The notes: generated by a model not told the origin, from the letters alone. Counted from the first letter of the stretch, positions 27,926 to 37,777 are shown. The stretch: DNA of 64,000 nucleotides from Paenibacillus puerhi (GCF_009846885.1 NZ_WUWM01000023.1:62001-126000); one strand, 5' to 3'. Translations and numbers: made by a program.

Positions 27926-30703
27926 CTAACGGGCGATAGGCTTCAGCGACTTGGGTCCGCCCTTGCGAGGTGTTGGTCTGCGCTTCGAGGTCGAGAGCAC
28001 GCTGCCGATTCCCATGAGGAAGGTCGGGATTCCTGCGAAGGCAAGGACGAGCAGCCAATCCGCTATCCCGAGAGGGACTGTCTTGAAAATCGGCTGGAGA
28101 GCGTCCACGTAGAGCACGGGAAACATCAGCAATAACGAAGAAGCGACGGCGAGCACCAGCCAGACGTTCTGCAGCGGATTCCGGTGGAAAATCGACCGGG
28201 AGCTCCGGCAATCGAATACGTGAATAAGCTGAGCCATCACGAGCGTAGCGAACGCCACCGTCTGTGCCTTCATCAGAGCACCTGCGCTGTCCGCTCCCGC
28301 TGTCAATGAGATATAGAAGGCCGCGAGCGTACAAAGACCGATCAGAATGCCCCGGCTGACGATTTTCCAGCCCAGCCGCCGTGCGAAAATATTTTCCTTG
28401 GCGGAACGGGGCTTCTGCGTCATCAGGTCCTTCTCGGCCTGATCGACTCCAAGCGCCATCGCGGGCAGCCCGTCCGTCACCAGATTCACCCACAGAATCT
28501 GAATCGGAACAAGCGGCAGCGGCAGGCCGGCCATCATCGCGAGGAACATGGTCATAATCTCGCCGACATTCGATGCAAGCAAATACCGGATAAATTTGCG
28601 GATATTTTCATAGATGCCCCGTCCCTCTTCGATCGCCGCGACAATGGTAGCGAAATTATCGTCGGAGAGTACAAGCGCCGACGCCTCCTTGGACACATCC
28701 GTGCCGTTGATGCCCATCGCGATTCCGATATCAGCCGCTTTGATGGCCGGCGCGTCATTGACCCCGTCACCGGTCATCGCCACCGTATGCCCCTTGCGCT
28801 GCAGCGACTTGACGATCCGCAGCTTATGCTCGGGCGAGACACGGGCGTAGACGTACACCCCTTCGACGTGGCGGTCCAAGTCGTCGTCGCTCATCGCAGC
28901 CAGCTGCTGGCCGTTCAAAGCTTTGCCGTCCTGGGGCAGGATACCGAGCTGCCGGGCGATGGACTCGGCCGTCGTCTGATGATCGCCCGTAATCATCACG
29001 GTCTTGATCCCGGCGCGGCGGCATTTTATGATCGCATCCCGGACCTCGCGACGCGGCGGATCAATCATGCCGGTCAAGCCGATGAAGACGAGCTGGCATT
29101 CGATCCCCGCTTCGTCCAGCTGCCGATCCGATTCCTTCAGATCGCGATAGGCGAGCCCCAGCACGCGCAGCGCATTTTGGGCCATACCTTCGGCGGCCGC
29201 ACTCACCTTCTGCTTCAGCGTCGGAGTAAACGGAATGACCTTTTCATCCCACAGCACATAAGCGCACTGCTGGATCAGCAGATCGGGCGCCCCCTTCGTG
29301 CAGGCCATCCGCCCGCCCTGATGCTCCACGACAACGGACATCCGCTTCCGCTCCGAATCGAAGGGCAGCTCAAGCGTACGCCGGTAAAGTCCTTCCAGCG
29401 AGCTCTGCGTCATACCTGCTTTGGCTCCCAGCACGACGAGCGCTCCCTCCGTCGGGTCGCCCTTGATCGTCCAGACTCCTGAGCCCTCCTCTTCTTTCTT
29501 CTTATCGGGCTTTTCTTCATGCAGCGAGGCGTTGTTGCACAGCACGGATACCTGAAGCAGCCGCCTCAGCATCTGGTTATTGCGCAGATCGACCGGCTTG
29601 CCCTCCTTGACGATCGCGCCCTGGGGCTCATAGCCGTCTCCGGTGACCTCCAGCGCTTGACCGCCCACCCAGAGATGAGTGACCGCCATTTTATTTTGCG
29701 TCAGCGTGCCCGTCTTGTCGGAGCAGATCACCGAAGCGCAGCCAAGCGTTTCGACGGACGGCAGCTTGCGGACAATGGCTTTGCGCTGGATCATCCGCTG
29801 AACGCCCAACGCCAGCGCGATCGTGACAATCGCGGGCAAGCCCTCGGGAATAGCCGCTACCGCCAGGCTGACCCCGGCCAGGAACATGCCGTAAGGCTCT
29901 TGTCCATGGAGGATACCCGCTACGACAACCAGCACGGTGAGCACGAGCGCCACGATAATCAGGATTTTGCCGAGCTGCTCCAGGCGGCGCTGAAGCGGCG
30001 TTTCCATCGCATCCGTATTTTGGATCATGTCGGCTATTTTGCCCATCTCCGTCTGCATGCCCGTGCGCACGACAACGCCCTTGGCGGTGCCGCGCGTAAT
30101 CATCGTCCCCATAAACCCGAGATTGCGCTGGTCGCCTAGCGGGATCTCGTCCTGCTCAAGGACAGACGTATGCTTGGAAACGGGAACGGATTCGCCCGTT
30201 AACGCCGACTCCTCCGCATATACCCCCGACGATTCGATAAATCGGATGTCGGCAGGAATGCGGTCTCCGCTTTCCAGCACGATCAGATCCCCCGGCACCA
30301 GCTCCCGGGCCGGTATGGACGAAACCTTGCCGTCCCGCAGCACCTTGGCATTCGGCGCCGACAGCTCCTTCAACGCGCGCAGCGACCGTTCCGCGCGAAA
30401 TTCCTGCAGAAAGCCGAGAATCCCGTTCATAATGATAATGGCGATAATCGTGACGGCATCCAAATATTCGCCCAGCAAGCCGGATACCAGAGTAGCCCCT
30501 ACAAGCACCAGCACCATGAAGTCTTTGAATTGATTGAGGAACAGCGTGACCGGCGATACGCTCTGGCCTTCCGCCAGCTCGTTCTTGCCGTGCGAGGCCA
30601 GCCGCTTGTCCGCCTCCTCCGAGCTCAAGCCTTGCGAGGGCTCGGTTCCCGACGACTGCAGGATCTCCTCGGACGTCCATTGATACCATGGTTTCTGACT
30701 CAT
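27926..30703 (-). CDS. yloB: Calcium-transporting P-type ATPase (type IIA, SERCA/PMR1-like, YloB)
   Basis: 925 residues from ATG 30703, which follows GGGAGGG. Cytoplasmic N-terminal cation ATPase domain, then TGES (169-172) of the actuator, VAAIPEGLPAIVTIALALG in helix M4 (calcium ligands, near 284-300), the phosphorylated Asp329 in CSDKTGTLTQNK, KGAPDLL for nucleotide binding and MTGDGVNDAPAIKAADIG. The C-terminal cation domain has ILWVNLVTDGLPAMALGVD. About ten membrane helices are expected. B. subtilis YloB, also divergent from yloA (rqcH), pumps calcium during sporulation. An in-frame start 21 codons earlier is less likely. Confidence 0.94.
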   Translation of the reverse strand: MSQKPWYQWTSEEILQSSGTEPSQGLSSEEADKRLASHGKNELAEGQSVSPVTLFLNQFKDFMVLVLVGATLVSGLLGEYLDAVTIIAIIIMNGILGFLQEFRAERSLRALKELSAPNAKVLRDGKVSSIPARELVPGDLIVLESGDRIPADIRFIESSGVYAEESALTGESVPVSKHTSVLEQDEIPLGDQRNLGFMGTMITRGTAKGVVVRTGMQTEMGKIADMIQNTDAMETPLQRRLEQLGKILIIVALVLTVLVVVAGILHGQEPYGMFLAGVSLAVAAIPEGLPAIVTIALALGVQRMIQRKAIVRKLPSVETLGCASVICSDKTGTLTQNKMAVTHLWVGGQALEVTGDGYEPQGAIVKEGKPVDLRNNQMLRRLLQVSVLCNNASLHEEKPDKKKEEEGSGVWTIKGDPTEGALVVLGAKAGMTQSSLEGLYRRTLELPFDSERKRMSVVVEHQGGRMACTKGAPDLLIQQCAYVLWDEKVIPFTPTLKQKVSAAAEGMAQNALRVLGLAYRDLKESDRQLDEAGIECQLVFIGLTGMIDPPRREVRDAIIKCRRAGIKTVMITGDHQTTAESIARQLGILPQDGKALNGQQLAAMSDDDLDRHVEGVYVYARVSPEHKLRIVKSLQRKGHTVAMTGDGVNDAPAIKAADIGIAMGINGTDVSKEASALVLSDDNFATIVAAIEEGRGIYENIRKFIRYLLASNVGEIMTMFLAMMAGLPLPLVPIQILWVNLVTDGLPAMALGVDQAEKDLMTQKPRSAKENIFARRLGWKIVSRGILIGLCTLAAFYISLTAGADSAGALMKAQTVAFATLVMAQLIHVFDCRSSRSIFHRNPLQNVWLVLAVASSLLLMFPVLYVDALQPIFKTVPLGIADWLLVLAFAGIPTFLMGIGSVLSTSKRRPTPRKGGPKSLKPIAR

Positions 30704-30861
30704 CTGCTCATTCCCTCCCAAAAGGTTGTCTAGGGTAATGTATTCAGACAAGCCGCAAAATAGCACGTTTTCCTGGAAGCTCCGAGAAAGACCTTAAGTT
30801 TTTCGCAAAATTATGGCATGATAGGAAATGACGTTTACTCAGATTGGAGTTGTTCTCATCT

Positions 30862-32700
30862 ATGTCCTTCGACGGTCTTGTCATTCACGGCCTCGTACAG
30901 GAGCTGCAAGCGCTTCTTCCATGCCGTATCAATAAAATCCAGATGCCCTCCGGCAATGATATCGTGTTTCAGCTTCGGGCCGCCGGGCGCAATGTCAAGC
31001 TCATCTTATCGGCAAGCCCTACTTATCCGCGCGTACACCTCACCGAGGAGAGCTTCGTTAACCCGCAGGAAGCGCCGATGTTCTGCATGCTGCTCCGCAA
31101 GCACTGCGAAGGAGGCATGATCGAGTCGATCGAGCAGCCGCAGATGGAGCGGGTCATCCGCTTCAACATCCGGCAGCGCGACGAGCTCGGCGACCTGAGC
31201 CTCAAAACCGTCATCGTCGAAATTATGGGCCGGCACAGCAACCTGATCCTGCTCGATCCCGCTTCCCATACGATCATTGACGGGATCCATCATATTACGC
31301 CGTCCATCAGCAGCTATCGGGTCGTCATGCCAGGCGTCCCGTATGTCAACCCGCCGGAGCAGCATAAGGCTAACCCGATGGATTGCGCGGACGAGGACTC
31401 GTTCGCTATGCTGCTTGACTCTACGGCGCAAGCCCTTGCCGCGGAAGGGCTTGCGCCCGGTCACAAGCTCTGGGAACAGGCTCTCGTGCAGCGCTTTAGC
31501 GGCTTCAGCCCGCTGGTGGCGCGCGAGCTGGTGTACCGGGCGTTCGGCAGCGGCGACAGTCTTGCGGCCCTGGCGTCCTCCGCTGACGCGGCAGCGGCCG
31601 AATCGGCAGCCGGCAGCGACGATAACGAGGCCGCCCGCAAGCTGTGGCCCCATTTTCGCGAGCTTACTGACCGGCTCCGCAATCGTCAGCCCGACCCTGT
31701 CATTACCACCGTACCCGCTTCGGGCAAAAGCTACTTTTCGATTACCGACCTGACGCATCTGCAGGGGGAAACGCGCCGCTTCGAATCGATCAGCCGTTGT
31801 TTGGAGACGTACTACAGCGACAAAGCGGAGCGCGATACGGTCAAGCAGCGGGTGAGCGATCTGTTCAGACTATTGTCGAACGAACGAAGCAAAAATATCA
31901 AGAAGCTGGAGAAGCTGGCCGAGACGCTGGAGGACGCGCAGCAGGCCGACCGATTCCGTATCCTGGGGGAGCTGCTGACCGCCTCCATGCATCAGATTCG
32001 CAAGGGCGAAAGCAAGATCGAGGTCATCAACTATTACGACGAGGAGCAGCGGCCGGTGGAAATTGAGCTTGATCCCCTGCTCTCGCCCTCGGACAACGCC
32101 CAGCGGTACTTCAAGAAGTACACAAAGGCCAAGAATAGTCTGACTGTCGTGAATCAGCAGATGACCCAAGCCCGGGAAGAGATCGTCTATCTGGATAGCC
32201 TCCTTCAGCAGCTTTCCGGCGCAGGCATGCAGGATATCGAAGAAATTCGCGAGGAATTGGTGGAGCAAGGGTATCTGCGCAGCCGGGGCCGGAAGCTGAA
32301 GCGTAAGAAAGCAAACGCAAAGCCCCTGCTTGCCTGCTATACGTCCAGCGAGGGCATTCCGATCTATGTCGGCAAAAACAACACGCAGAACGAATATGTG
32401 ACGAACCGGCTTGCGCATTCGGGCGATACCTGGCTTCATACCAAAGATATTCCCGGCTCCCATGTGGTCATCCGCAGTGCGCAGTTCGGTGACGACACCC
32501 TGATGGAGGCGGCTCAACTGGCAGCCTACTACAGTCAGGCCAAGGAATCGAGCTCGGTTCCCGTCGACTACACGTTGATCAAGCACGTACGCAAGCCAAG
32601 CGGCGCCAAGCCGGGCTTCGTGATCTACGATCATCAGCGGACCTTGTTCGTGACACCGGATGCCGAGAGGCTGAAGCAGCTGCCGTTGACGATCAAGTAA
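30862..32700 (+). CDS. rqcH: Rqc2 homolog RqcH (NFACT family, YloA)
   Basis: 612 residues from ATG 30862 (MSFDGLVIHGLVQELQ). RqcH binds stalled 50S-nascent-chain complexes and adds alanine tails that target the peptide for degradation. The NFACT-N domain contains NIRQRDELGDLSLKTVIVEIMGRHSNLIL; a helix-hairpin and coiled-coil region follows (about 330-440, ERDTVKQRVSDLFRLL and beyond), then the NFACT-R domain YVGKNNTQNEYVTNRLAHSGDTWLHTKDIPGSHVVI. An Ala-rich insertion near 240-260 is probably a loop. A weak GGAG lies 12 bases upstream. It is divergent from yloB, as in B. subtilis. Confidence 0.95.
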   Translation: MSFDGLVIHGLVQELQALLPCRINKIQMPSGNDIVFQLRAAGRNVKLILSASPTYPRVHLTEESFVNPQEAPMFCMLLRKHCEGGMIESIEQPQMERVIRFNIRQRDELGDLSLKTVIVEIMGRHSNLILLDPASHTIIDGIHHITPSISSYRVVMPGVPYVNPPEQHKANPMDCADEDSFAMLLDSTAQALAAEGLAPGHKLWEQALVQRFSGFSPLVARELVYRAFGSGDSLAALASSADAAAAESAAGSDDNEAARKLWPHFRELTDRLRNRQPDPVITTVPASGKSYFSITDLTHLQGETRRFESISRCLETYYSDKAERDTVKQRVSDLFRLLSNERSKNIKKLEKLAETLEDAQQADRFRILGELLTASMHQIRKGESKIEVINYYDEEQRPVEIELDPLLSPSDNAQRYFKKYTKAKNSLTVVNQQMTQAREEIVYLDSLLQQLSGAGMQDIEEIREELVEQGYLRSRGRKLKRKKANAKPLLACYTSSEGIPIYVGKNNTQNEYVTNRLAHSGDTWLHTKDIPGSHVVIRSAQFGDDTLMEAAQLAAYYSQAKESSSVPVDYTLIKHVRKPSGAKPGFVIYDHQRTLFVTPDAERLKQLPLTIK

Positions 32701-32743
32701 CGCTCCATCCCGCTCTATTCCGCACGTTCCAGCTTCTCCAGAC

Positions 32744-32790
32744 AAAAAGGGCTGCCATGCAGGTCGTTTATCCCTGCAGGCAGCCCTTTC
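32744..32790. terminator. Bidirectional terminator between rqcH and galU
   Basis: AAAGGGCTGCC and GGCAGCCCTTT pair at the base; TGCAGG and CCTGCA extend the stem. A and T tracts flank it, serving the two convergent genes. Confidence 0.9.
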
Positions 32791-32820
32791 TTCCATGTCC
32801 GGACACCTATCGGCAGCTTA

Positions 32821-33693
32821 CTATGGCTGCATGCCCAGCCGCTTGCGCAAATAGGCCTCAAGCGGTCCCTTCAGCTCCTCGCGCTCCAGCGCGATCTCGA
32901 TGGTCGCTTCTATGTAACCCAGCTTATCCCCGACATCGTAACGGCGTCCCGTGATCGGGTGCATCACCATCCTCTGCTTGCCGTTTAATACACGGAGAGC
33001 ATCGGTCAACTGGATTTCCCCTCCACGGCCCGGAGCGCTTGTTTCCAAAATATCGAAGACATCCGGCGTCAGTACATAACGGCCGATAATCGCCTGATTG
33101 GACGGAGCCGACTCGCGATCCGGCTTCTCGATCAAATCTTCGATCCAGGCATAATCCGTGGACCCCTGCGCCGGAGACAGAATGCCGTATTTATTGACAT
33201 CCTCCCAAGGAACCTCCTGGGACCCGATCACCGACGTTCCCGTTTCCTCGAACAAATCGATCATCTGCTTAAGGCACGGAGGCTCGGACTGAATAATATC
33301 ATCCCCCAGCAGAACGGCAAATGGTTCATCGCCAATAAATTTACGTGCGCATAGCACGGCGTGACCTAGACCTAGAGGTTGTTTTTGCCGGATATAATGG
33401 ACATCCGTCAGATTAGAGATGGACTGGACCATCTCAAGGAGCTCCTGATTCCCCTTCTCCTGAAGCACGGCCTCCAGCTCCACCGACCTGTCAAAATGAT
33501 CCTCGATCGCGCGCTTGTTACGACCGGTTACAATGATAATATCCTCGATACCCGAGGATATCGCTTCCTCCACGATATATTGAATCGCCGGTTTGTCGAC
33601 GATGGGCAGCATTTCCTTCGGCTGCGCCTTGGTGGCCGGCAGGAACCGTGTTCCAAGTCCTGCCGCCGGTATGATCGCTTTGCGTACTTTCAT
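32821..33693 (-). CDS. galU: UTP-glucose-1-phosphate uridylyltransferase
   Basis: 290 residues. It makes UDP-glucose for envelope polymers and glycolipids. The nucleotide-binding N-terminus is IIPAAGLGTRFLPATKAQPKEML (the G-x-G-TR and K motif), followed by IVDKPAIQYIVEEAI, KQPLGLGHAVLCA and VLLGDDII. Start ATG 33693 overlaps the stop of the upstream PHP gene by four bases, so the two are translated together. Confidence 0.96.
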   Translation of the reverse strand: MKVRKAIIPAAGLGTRFLPATKAQPKEMLPIVDKPAIQYIVEEAISSGIEDIIIVTGRNKRAIEDHFDRSVELEAVLQEKGNQELLEMVQSISNLTDVHYIRQKQPLGLGHAVLCARKFIGDEPFAVLLGDDIIQSEPPCLKQMIDLFEETGTSVIGSQEVPWEDVNKYGILSPAQGSTDYAWIEDLIEKPDRESAPSNQAIIGRYVLTPDVFDILETSAPGRGGEIQLTDALRVLNGKQRMVMHPITGRRYDVGDKLGYIEATIEIALEREELKGPLEAYLRKRLGMQP

Positions 33694-34538
33694 GACCGTT
33701 CTCCTCTTTGTTCATATAATTGATCGATAATAGCTGATTCGACACGGCGCGTCCCAATCGGCGCATGGAAGACGACGCCCCCCCGCTCCCCGTGATAGTC
33801 GGAGCCTGCCGTAATCAAAAATCCGTGCTCCGCTGCCATGGCAGCGTATGCCGCTTCCTGCTCAGGCGTATGATCCGAATGATAAGCCTCCAGCCCTGCA
33901 AGCCCTTGAGCTGCAAGCAATGGGATCAGCTCGTCGCAGCCGTACAGCCCCGGGTGCGCCAGCACCGGAGAACCGCCGGCTTCACGGATCCAGCGGATCG
34001 CTTCGAAGGGGGAGATGCGCGGAGGATTCGCATAAGCGGCTGCCCCCCGGCCCAAAAAACGGTCGAATGCCTCGGCCATCGACCCGACATAGCCTTTGCG
34101 TACAAGCGCATCGGCGATATGCGGCCGGCCGATGGTATCACCATCGCGCTTCAGCAAGCTTGCCGAGGCCACGACGTCTGCCATGGTAATGTCCATGCCC
34201 AGGCTGCGCAGACGGTCGACGATCATCTCATTACGGCGATCTCTGACGCTCCGAAGCTGCTCCAGCCTCTCCAGGAAAAGGGAATCCTGCCAGTCTACCC
34301 AGTACCCTAGCACATGGATATCGAGGCCTTCATGAATCGTGCTGATTTCAATGCCGGGGACTACGGTAATCCCGTACCTCTCTCCCGCCTCAAGGGCTTC
34401 CTTCAATCCACCGACCGTATCGTGGTCCGTGATGGCTATCGCCTCGAGTCCGGCGGCGGCGGCCAATCTTACATTATCCGACGGCGTTCCCGTTCCGTCA
34501 GACGCTATGGTATGCGTATGCAGGTCGGCATAAGGCAT
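33690..34538 (-). CDS. PHP-domain metal-dependent phosphoesterase (TrpH/YciV, RNase AM-like)
   Basis: 282 residues. The PHP metal ligands are visible: D5-L-H7-T-H9, D14, DHD at 38-40, E64 in GIEIS, H75, VLAHPG near 196 and SDYHGE near 258. Related proteins hydrolyse 3',5'-nucleoside bisphosphates or trim RNA 5' ends. Spacing and length fit the TrpH family rather than histidinol phosphatase or polymerase PHP domains. Linked to galU by an ATGA overlap, though no shared pathway is known. Confidence 0.9.
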   Translation of the reverse strand: MPYADLHTHTIASDGTGTPSDNVRLAAAAGLEAIAITDHDTVGGLKEALEAGERYGITVVPGIEISTIHEGLDIHVLGYWVDWQDSLFLERLEQLRSVRDRRNEMIVDRLRSLGMDITMADVVASASLLKRDGDTIGRPHIADALVRKGYVGSMAEAFDRFLGRGAAAYANPPRISPFEAIRWIREAGGSPVLAHPGLYGCDELIPLLAAQGLAGLEAYHSDHTPEQEAAYAAMAAEHGFLITAGSDYHGERGGVVFHAPIGTRRVESAIIDQLYEQRGERS

Positions 34539-34605
34539 GGCGCAATCCTCCTTATTGAAATTTTGCTTTCGTTACAGCTATACGCAGCCATCAAGCAGCC
34601 TCTTC

Positions 34606-35517
34606 CTACAGCCACTGGCTCAGATCCCGTTCCCGCAGAAAAGTCAGGAAGGTAACGGCCGAGATCGGCAGCAGCGTCGAGCTTAGATAGATCGCATGGA
34701 AGCTGCGCGCGAAGCTGACGCCCTCCACTTCCTTGACCTGAAGCACGCCAAGCGCAGCCTCGTGTTTAAGTGAAGATTGCGACAACACCGAGATGCCGAG
34801 GCCCGCCTCGACCGCGGACTTGACGGCTCCGGTGCTGCCAAGCTCCATCACGATCTTGAGCGAAGAGACGTCACAGCCTGCCCGCGCGAGCTCTTCCTCC
34901 ATCACCTTTCGTGTTCCCGAGCCCTGCTCCCGCAGCACGAACGGATAGTCGCGCAGACTTTCGACCGGTATTCGATCATATTGGCCGAGCGGATGATCCT
35001 TCGGCAAGATCAGCTTAAGCTCGTCGCTAAGCACCGCTTCCGTGTGCAGATCGGGGTGATTGACCTCGGCCTCGACAAGTCCGAAGGTCAGCTGATGGCT
35101 CAAAATCTCCTCCAAAATCTGCTTGGTGTTAATAACCTTCATGCTTACCGAGATGCTCGGGTATTCCTGTCCGAAGGGGCCGAGCAGCCGCGGCAGGATG
35201 TATTCGCCGACGGTCAGGCTCGCGCCGAGGTGGAGTCTCCCTTCCAGCATATGGGTAAATTTGGACATCCCCACGTCCGTTTCCTTGATCAATTCGATGC
35301 TCCGCCGTGCGAAAGGCATCAGCGCGCGTCCGGCCTCCGTAAGCTCTACTCGCTTCGTAGAACGCACGAACAGCTTCGTGCCGAAGTAATCCTCAAGCGA
35401 CTGGATCTGCATCGTCACGGCCGGCTGGGTCATATGCAAAGCGGCCGCCGCATGCGAGAAGCTGCCTTTCTCGGCAACCGTATAGAAGATATGAAGCTGA
35501 TGAAAGTTAAGCGCCAT
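34606..35517 (-). CDS. LysR-family transcriptional regulator (CysL/YwfK-like)
   Basis: 303 residues. The winged HTH at 1-60 reads LNFHQLHIFYTVAEKGSFSHAAAALHMTQPAVTMQIQSLE. The C-terminal co-inducer domain (about 90-295) contains LHLGASLTVGEYILPRLLG and ELKLILPKDHPLGQ. It is similar to the CysL-type branch that controls sulfite or sulfur genes, but the effector cannot be inferred, and no divergent target gene lies next to it. It is a single gene downstream of the conserved unknown gene. Confidence 0.93.
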   Translation of the reverse strand: MALNFHQLHIFYTVAEKGSFSHAAAALHMTQPAVTMQIQSLEDYFGTKLFVRSTKRVELTEAGRALMPFARRSIELIKETDVGMSKFTHMLEGRLHLGASLTVGEYILPRLLGPFGQEYPSISVSMKVINTKQILEEILSHQLTFGLVEAEVNHPDLHTEAVLSDELKLILPKDHPLGQYDRIPVESLRDYPFVLREQGSGTRKVMEEELARAGCDVSSLKIVMELGSTGAVKSAVEAGLGISVLSQSSLKHEAALGVLQVKEVEGVSFARSFHAIYLSSTLLPISAVTFLTFLRERDLSQWL

Positions 35518-35665
35518 GACTACCTCCGCAAAAAGCGTATTCCTCCAGATTATATATAAAAAAACGGCAAGAGGCTATCTGCGCAGGCAAAGATTAGACA
35601 AAAAGGAATAGGCATGCCGCATCGGCGGCATACCGGATGGATGTTTCGTCATAAGAACGCTACCG

Positions 35666-36112
35666 TTATCTTCGCTTACGGCCGTTCTTTATAAGCGTCA
35701 TCCGGCGTGAATGACGCAGCCACGAATAGTAGGAGCGAAGATCGCGCAGCTCCATCGTCTCGGACATGCGGCCGAGAAAAGTAATGACGATCATTTTGCA
35801 GACGGGCATTCTCTGGGATTGCAGGCGAGGCTTATCGATTTCCGCGAACTCGGCAACCATCACCAGATCGTCATCGATCAGAAAGACGTCCTGCTCGTTC
35901 TTATAATACGTTCGAACGGAACAGGAGAGAAGCTTGTCCCGCAGAAACTCGGCAATATCGGAAAAACCTGTTTTCTCTGACTCGACGCGATCTGCCCAGC
36001 GGGTGCGTGCATGGTGAGTGATGACAATGTCCGAGATCACTCTCCCTCCAAGCACCATGAAGTCAGTTTCTTGATGATGTTTAGCAGATTCGCCGGAATG
36101 CAAGTTAGCCAT
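35666..36112 (-). CDS. Conserved protein of unknown function
   Basis: 148 residues from ATG 36112, which has GAGGG 7 bases upstream. The core (residues 28-105) begins VISDIVITHHARTRWADRV, goes through a helix FSDIAEFLRDKLL and then strands QDVFLIDDDLVMVAEF and CKMIVITFLGRM. The His-x-Arg start followed by alternating strands recalls DUF4258/RelE-like small folds, but this is only a shape resemblance. The end is strongly basic (LRHSRRMTLIKNGRKRR). I do not assign a function. It stands alone between ylbG and the LysR gene. Confidence 0.75.
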   Translation of the reverse strand: MANLHSGESAKHHQETDFMVLGGRVISDIVITHHARTRWADRVESEKTGFSDIAEFLRDKLLSCSVRTYYKNEQDVFLIDDDLVMVAEFAEIDKPRLQSQRMPVCKMIVITFLGRMSETMELRDLRSYYSWLRHSRRMTLIKNGRKRR

Positions 36113-36353
36113 AGCCCAACCCTCTTCCTGCAAAAATGGTCCTAAAAACCTATGTACTTCATACCTCCTTTTATTTTATCGCAATGTCGTATAGAATCAA
36201 CTTAAAAAATCTTTAGGTTCTTTATGGGATACAGAAAAAGGCACAGATAGCTCATCATCATGAGGGTCTGTACCTTTCCGTAAAAGAGCTTCTGCCGTGG
36301 CCTCTATAATCCATGCATAGACTTCCGAAAGAGACTGATGGTTTCTCGGAGCC

Positions 36354-36620
36354 TTACAGGGTGTAGAATCTTGTTTTGTCAGGCATATTACTATTGTACT
36401 CCGTCGGAATCTCTTGCCGGTGGGAGCGCTCCACTTTCTTGACGAAAGGCAGCCGCTGCAGCTGCTTGATCGTTTCCTCCAGCCGGCTGGCATAAATATA
36501 CATAGCGGCATAATGAAGCTTCTTGGAGATGAAATGGACGTTCCCGTATTTCTCCAAATGCTTGGCAGCCGCTTTTACATCGGACACCCATACAATGATG
36601 CCGGCTCGTTCGGTAAACAT
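36354..36620 (-). CDS. ylbG: YlbG family protein (UPF0298/DUF2129)
   Basis: 88 residues. GIIVWVSDVKAAAKHLEKYGNVHFISKKLHYAAMYIYAS and LPFVKKVERSHRQEIPTEY match the short cytoplasmic YlbG family, whose role is unknown. GAGGT precedes ATG 36620. In B. subtilis ylbF and ylbG are adjacent; here they keep order and strand, but the asparaginase gene lies between them on the other strand. The end of this frame is followed by about 150 bases with another short open frame (see findings). Confidence 0.9.
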   Translation of the reverse strand: MFTERAGIIVWVSDVKAAAKHLEKYGNVHFISKKLHYAAMYIYASRLEETIKQLQRLPFVKKVERSHRQEIPTEYNSNMPDKTRFYTL

Positions 36621-36671
36621 GGCATGACCTCTTTCTGCTGTTTATTTTTAGGAAAGGACTGATCCTTCAAT

Positions 36672-37694
36672 ATGTCATATTGTGCTTCTGAAGCTCTCGT
36701 AGCCGTAACGCGCGGACCGATTACGGAAAGCATCCATCGCGGCCACCTGGCCGCAGTCGAATCATCAGGACGGTTGATTGCCAGCCTGGGGGACGCTCAG
36801 TTCTATACTTACGCTCGCTCGACCGCCAAGCTGCTGCAGGCGATCCCTTTGCTCGAAATGGGAGGAGCCGAGCGGTATGACCTGTCCGATAGCGAAATTA
36901 CGCTGCTGTGCGCCTCCCACAACGGAGAGCCCGCTCATACGATAGCGGCCGCTTCTATTCTAGCCAAGGCCGGTCTGGATGTAAGCGCTCTAGACTGCGG
37001 ACTTCAGGAGCCGATGCTGAAGCGAGAGGCGGACCGGCTTAAGTATGAGCATAAGGCTGTCCAAGCCGTGCATAATAACTGCTCCGGGAAGCATGCGGGG
37101 ATGCTAGCCTTGGCCCGACTTCTGGAAGTACCTATTCACCAGTATACTCGTCCCGAACATCCTGTCCAGAAAAAAATGCTGCAAGCCGTCAGCGAGATGT
37201 GCAGCGTGCCTGCCGATGAAATCCAGCTCGGCATCGACGGCTGCGGGGTCCCCGTCTATGCGCTCCCTTTGTCTGCCCTGGCCCTCGGCTACGCCCGTCT
37301 CGGACGCCCGGAAGCTCTTGCTCCCGCGCGCGCTGACGCCTGCCGCCGGATCTTGCGGTCTATCGGACAAGAACCGTTCTATGTCGCGGGCACCGATCGG
37401 TTCGATACGCGTCTTGCAGAGGTAACCGGAGGCCGGATCATCGGCAAGATGGGCGCCGAGGGAGTGTTTGCGGCGACGGTTCCCGAGAAAGGAATCGGCT
37501 TGGCGATCAAGCTGGAAGACGGCTCCGAGCGCGCGTTGTACCCGGCCGCCGCCGAAGCGTTGCTGCAGCTCGGATTCCTTGCCGAGCATGAAGCGGCAGA
37601 GCTTGCCTCCTATCATCGTCCGGTAGTGGTGAACCGCCGGGGCGAATCGGTCGGCGTTCTTGCCCCCGTATTTCGGCTCGCCCGATCAGACTGA
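36672..37694 (+). CDS. Asparaginase, rhizobial/thermolabile type (Asparaginase_II family)
   Basis: 340 residues. This family (PF06089) is unrelated to EcAII-type enzymes; it uses two Ser-Lys pairs and a zinc site. Visible key segments: ARSTAKLLQ with S50 and K53, CASHNGE, NNCSGKHAGML (Cys, Lys and His of the zinc and second catalytic site) and GIDGCGVP with the second zinc Cys. KMGAEGVFA and KLEDGS complete the fold. Cytoplasmic; hydrolyses L-asparagine to aspartate and ammonia. AAAGGA lies 13 bases upstream of the start, a weak placement. It interrupts the ylbF-ylbG pair. Confidence 0.9.
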   Translation: MSYCASEALVAVTRGPITESIHRGHLAAVESSGRLIASLGDAQFYTYARSTAKLLQAIPLLEMGGAERYDLSDSEITLLCASHNGEPAHTIAAASILAKAGLDVSALDCGLQEPMLKREADRLKYEHKAVQAVHNNCSGKHAGMLALARLLEVPIHQYTRPEHPVQKKMLQAVSEMCSVPADEIQLGIDGCGVPVYALPLSALALGYARLGRPEALAPARADACRRILRSIGQEPFYVAGTDRFDTRLAEVTGGRIIGKMGAEGVFAATVPEKGIGLAIKLEDGSERALYPAAAEALLQLGFLAEHEAAELASYHRPVVVNRRGESVGVLAPVFRLARSD

Positions 37695-37777
37695 CCAAGG
37701 GCGCACATTTTTTCGAGCGATATAGGCTACAGTATCGAATACCCCTCATGCTTGGCGATGTAACAGCTTCCAGCAAT

